DNA of 64,000 nucleotides from an uncultured Bacteroides sp. (lineage in GTDB: Bacteria; Bacteroidota; Bacteroidia; Bacteroidales; Bacteroidaceae). The notes beneath the pieces were generated by a model. It searched no databases. It was not told the DNA's origin and saw only the letters and a program-made list of their open reading frames with translations. The stretch lies in NCBI GenBank assembly GCA_949288715.1, contig CASELH010000021.1, positions 29,142 to 93,141 on the forward strand, given 5' to 3'. A program made the position numbers and the translations under genes. Shown piece by piece: positions 61,721 through 64,000 of the stretch; the first letter of the stretch is position 1, and each line of letters begins with the position of its first letter.

Positions 61721-63676
61721 TTATTCCGCTCTGAAGCAGTTTACAAGCGGTAGTCGCACCGGTATATCTTGGTTGCTGACAAAAAATTGTTTGCCGTCCT
61801 TCATTTGGAAGGCTTGTTCTTCCTCTCCGCGTGTGTGGCAGTGCAGGTGTAGCAAGGCACCACGAGGCACGTTATCATAGTCCAGCCAAGGTCGGGTAGC
61901 TATTTTCTTGCCCAGCGACTTCCAGCCATTTATACCGTCTTGATAAAACAATTCATACTCATCGCCAATGCGTACAAAGTTGTCATCATTGCGTGGCATA
62001 AAAGCCAGACTATCTATCCGGATGGCGCGGCCAAAGTCTACTGTCAGCTGCCCGCCCAATTCCAGCGAATGGAAACGCGTCAGTGGGTTGCCGTCGCATG
62101 CTTTTTCACGTATGCGATTGATATTCTCCGGTTCCGAGCCACCTAATCGGAATGTTTTCACTTCTTTGCCTTCACTATATACCCAAAATTCGCCCAACTC
62201 CGTGTCTTTCTCTGTAGCTGCCTTGAAGCGTAAGTAGCGGCAAAGTTTACCCAAGGGAAATTGAACTATGTTGTAGGCAATAGAAAGTGAGTCTGGCACT
62301 CGGAATGAGTAGTTCACTTTCTTGAACTGAAGGTCATTTCCTGCTTCGATGCGGCAGCCGGCCATGTTGTTCAACCACTCGCAGTGCCATGTGAACAATG
62401 GGTTTTTACGTAACAATCGCACTTTTTCCTTATGCATCGTGTCCGGTCGATAGGGTATGTTTTGCTTTCCATCGAAGTAGAAAGGATAGTCCATCACCTG
62501 ATATTTTCCGTCCCGGTGGCTCATAGGGGCGTAAATCACCTTGCGTTCTACATTGGGGAATACAGCTTGCCCATCTTTTATTTCCGCCATGTCGATGCCT
62601 ATCCAGTCATGCGGGTTGAACACCCCTAAGTATGCGTATTGCCCATAGTCCTCGGTTGTAGCAGGTATGCGCACCGTGTCTTGGTAGTAATCCTCTGATA
62701 CGTCCTTGCGGTAAGCATTCTTAAAGAAATCAGGAACCTGTGGGTCGCTCCAAATCTTTTTCATCTGGTCCCTTTGGCTGCCGAAGCATTGCCTGAAGGC
62801 TTTACCCGCCTTCCTTAGATCTGAATAAACCGAATCGCGGATAGCGTCTTGCTCTGAAAACCAGAAACCTATAAACCGTCCCGTAGTGTCGCGCACCGCG
62901 TTCCACGTATGTCCCTTACGTGTCTCTGAGGAGTAGGCATATAAGTCCATGGCAATGGGAATACCCAACGCCCTGTACACGTACAAGGCCAAGTCGCATG
63001 TGTCAATGCACATGCCTACCCGGTGATCTAACAGGAACGAGGCACCCAAGTGCGGAAACTGATAATCCCAGCAATACACAAAACCTTCTTCTCGTAGCAC
63101 GTGGGCTACGGCGTTGGTGGCCTTCACCACGTCATTCCCTGTATACAGCGAGTCGAGCACCCATCCGTAGCGTTCTTCATATGCCTTCCGCCAATCCTCT
63201 AGCGGTTCATTTCCAATACGGTAGGGTAATATCAGTTCGCAAAAATCGTCAAACTCCAGGTGCTTGTTCCATGGTCTGCCTTTCCATGCTCTGAATGCCC
63301 GTTCTATGTTGTTTATCAAAAAATCTGCCGTTACCACCTTTACATCATACACCTTTTCCAACCGTTCAAAATCAAAGCCCATCCAGTAAGCCTTTTCGTC
63401 TTCCGAGGGTGCCACTTGGTCTTTTTTGAATTTTAGCAACCTTGCCTTTACAGTGTCTATTTCCACCCCATGCAGACTGTAATACTTTGGCATGTTTTCG
63501 ATGAGGAAGCGTGCAGCTGCCAGTTTCTCTTCGTCGTAACGATAAAAGTCAAGCACCTTTTCCAGTTCTTGGCGGTTATTTCCTGCCGATTGCAAGGCTT
63601 CTTCCAATCTTCTGTTTTGTCCACAGCCCGCCAACAGGCAAGCTGCCAAGATAAAAATAATCGTCTTTGGTTTCAT
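61721..63676 (-). CDS. Transglutaminase-like lipoprotein with C-terminal discoidin-like domain
   Basis: From MKPKTIIFILAACLLAGC-GQN the protein has 651 residues; an ATG eight codons upstream is less likely because it spoils the signal. The middle part (about 215-290) is a transglutaminase-like cysteine protease fold: VGMCIDTCDLALYVYRALGIPI with the probable Cys nucleophile, then KGHTWNAV with His and RDTTGRF with Asp. The N-terminal third is helical. The C-terminal part (about 500-610; GGQLTVDFGRAIRIDSLAFMPRNDDNFVRIGDEYELFY) resembles an F5/8-type carbohydrate-binding sandwich. Many Bacteroides encode such proteins near glycan loci. The substrate, peptide or glycoprotein, is unknown. It seems to be a single gene. 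Confidence 0.8.
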   Translation of the reverse strand: MKPKTIIFILAACLLAGCGQNRRLEEALQSAGNNRQELEKVLDFYRYDEEKLAAARFLIENMPKYYSLHGVEIDTVKARLLKFKKDQVAPSEDEKAYWMGFDFERLEKVYDVKVVTADFLINNIERAFRAWKGRPWNKHLEFDDFCELILPYRIGNEPLEDWRKAYEERYGWVLDSLYTGNDVVKATNAVAHVLREEGFVYCWDYQFPHLGASFLLDHRVGMCIDTCDLALYVYRALGIPIAMDLYAYSSETRKGHTWNAVRDTTGRFIGFWFSEQDAIRDSVYSDLRKAGKAFRQCFGSQRDQMKKIWSDPQVPDFFKNAYRKDVSEDYYQDTVRIPATTEDYGQYAYLGVFNPHDWIGIDMAEIKDGQAVFPNVERKVIYAPMSHRDGKYQVMDYPFYFDGKQNIPYRPDTMHKEKVRLLRKNPLFTWHCEWLNNMAGCRIEAGNDLQFKKVNYSFRVPDSLSIAYNIVQFPLGKLCRYLRFKAATEKDTELGEFWVYSEGKEVKTFRLGGSEPENINRIREKACDGNPLTRFHSLELGGQLTVDFGRAIRIDSLAFMPRNDDNFVRIGDEYELFYQDGINGWKSLGKKIATRPWLDYDNVPRGALLHLHCHTRGEEEQAFQMKDGKQFFVSNQDIPVRLPLVNCFRAE

Positions 63677-63854
63677 ATTTGTTTTATTGTATAAATGCAT
63701 TTAGTTCGCTCTACACGTATAAATTATCACTTATCATGATGGCATTGTTTTTTGAGTAGCGTTATCACGCAGGCATAGGAAGACTGTCATGATAGCTTTT
63801 CAAGGCCAGCGCGGTAGCTTTCCTATGCTAACATGCTGGGGCTCTTACGCTGGG

Positions 63855-64000
63855 AAATGGGAATTTAACTATGTGTTTACGATGGCACGCAGATGACGCA
63901 AACGAGCGCAGATGACCGCAGATTCTTAAGGGCTGCGCCATGTATCTGTCATTCTGAGCGCAAGCGAAGAATCTCCTATTATGTGAGAGATGCTTCACTT
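63855..64000 (+). repeat. Foldback element B, second copy (cut by the window end)
   Basis: The sequence starts with AAATGGGAATTTA and follows the copy at 28132 closely to the last base of the window. It differs at a few places, such as GACGCAAACGAGCGC for GACGCAGACGGGCGC and GAGCGCAAGCGAAG for GAACACAGTGAAG. The right end is outside the window. The 178 bp between the lipoprotein start and this copy contain no gene; GCATAGGAAG / CTTTCCTATGC there can form a weak hairpin. Confidence 0.85.

Overview
The window reads as a chromosomal segment of a gut Bacteroidales bacterium, most likely Bacteroides or Phocaeicola. The evidence is two SusC/SusD pairs, a hybrid two-component regulator, an ECF sigma/FecR pair, a pyrophosphate-dependent phosphofructokinase, lipoprotein signals of the S-C-S/D type, and promoters of the TTTG-N19-21-TAnnTTTG kind. 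I see no rRNA, tRNA, CRISPR array, prophage or intact insertion sequence.

Region 1 (1-4.4 kb): the end of a TolC-like efflux protein converges on a minus-strand operon of a TonB-dependent receptor, an unlisted 43-residue gene and an RluA-type pseudouridine synthase. Region 2 (4.6-21.6 kb): a polysaccharide utilization locus. Minus-strand SusC/SusD are preceded by an HU-like DNA-binding protein. A hybrid two-component regulator, broken by a frame change in its receiver domain, is divergent from a plus-strand run of a type B carboxylesterase, a GH35-like glycosidase, a DUF1593 nucleoside-hydrolase-like protein and two alpha/beta hydrolases. Three esterase-type proteins suggest an acylated glycan. 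Region 3 (21.7-28.1 kb): a clpB gene missing about 35 bp that encode pore loop 1, a conserved hypothetical, then a LysR regulator, a GNAT acetyltransferase and a YeiH-type exporter.

Region 4 (28.9-40.4 kb): ECF sigma, FecR anti-sigma, STN-type SusC, SusD, then a secreted metallo-beta-lactamase-fold hydrolase, a glycerophosphodiesterase lipoprotein, a GlpT/UhpT-family phosphate-ester antiporter and a DUF2490 protein. Together these look like a system for capturing glycerophosphodiesters, splitting them outside the cytoplasm and importing glycerol-3-phosphate. Its first part looks A+T-richer than the flanks. Region 5 (41-64 kb): mainly housekeeping genes: a DUF6266 protein, pfp, a GH25 lysozyme, prmA, a secreted Trp/His/Ser/Arg-rich protein with a FadL-like porin, a radical SAM protein, flavodiiron protein, nagB, nnr, a DUF6340 lipoprotein, secA, a degenerate alkaline-phosphatase-fold protein, a DUF4105 protein and a transglutaminase-like lipoprotein.

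Intergenic spaces carry several families of small non-coding elements. One has GAGCCTGTTTAAATTTT ends and TAA flanks (two copies plus a solo end). Another is a modular foldback with shared ends AAATGGGAATTTA / TAAATTATCATTT (three copies, one cut by the window end). The most unusual protein-level signal is an identical ten-residue C-terminal tail, GEDDGDHQLG, on two unrelated proteins: the HU-like protein at 9.8 kb and the DUF6266 protein at 41 kb. The two copies are encoded with only synonymous differences.
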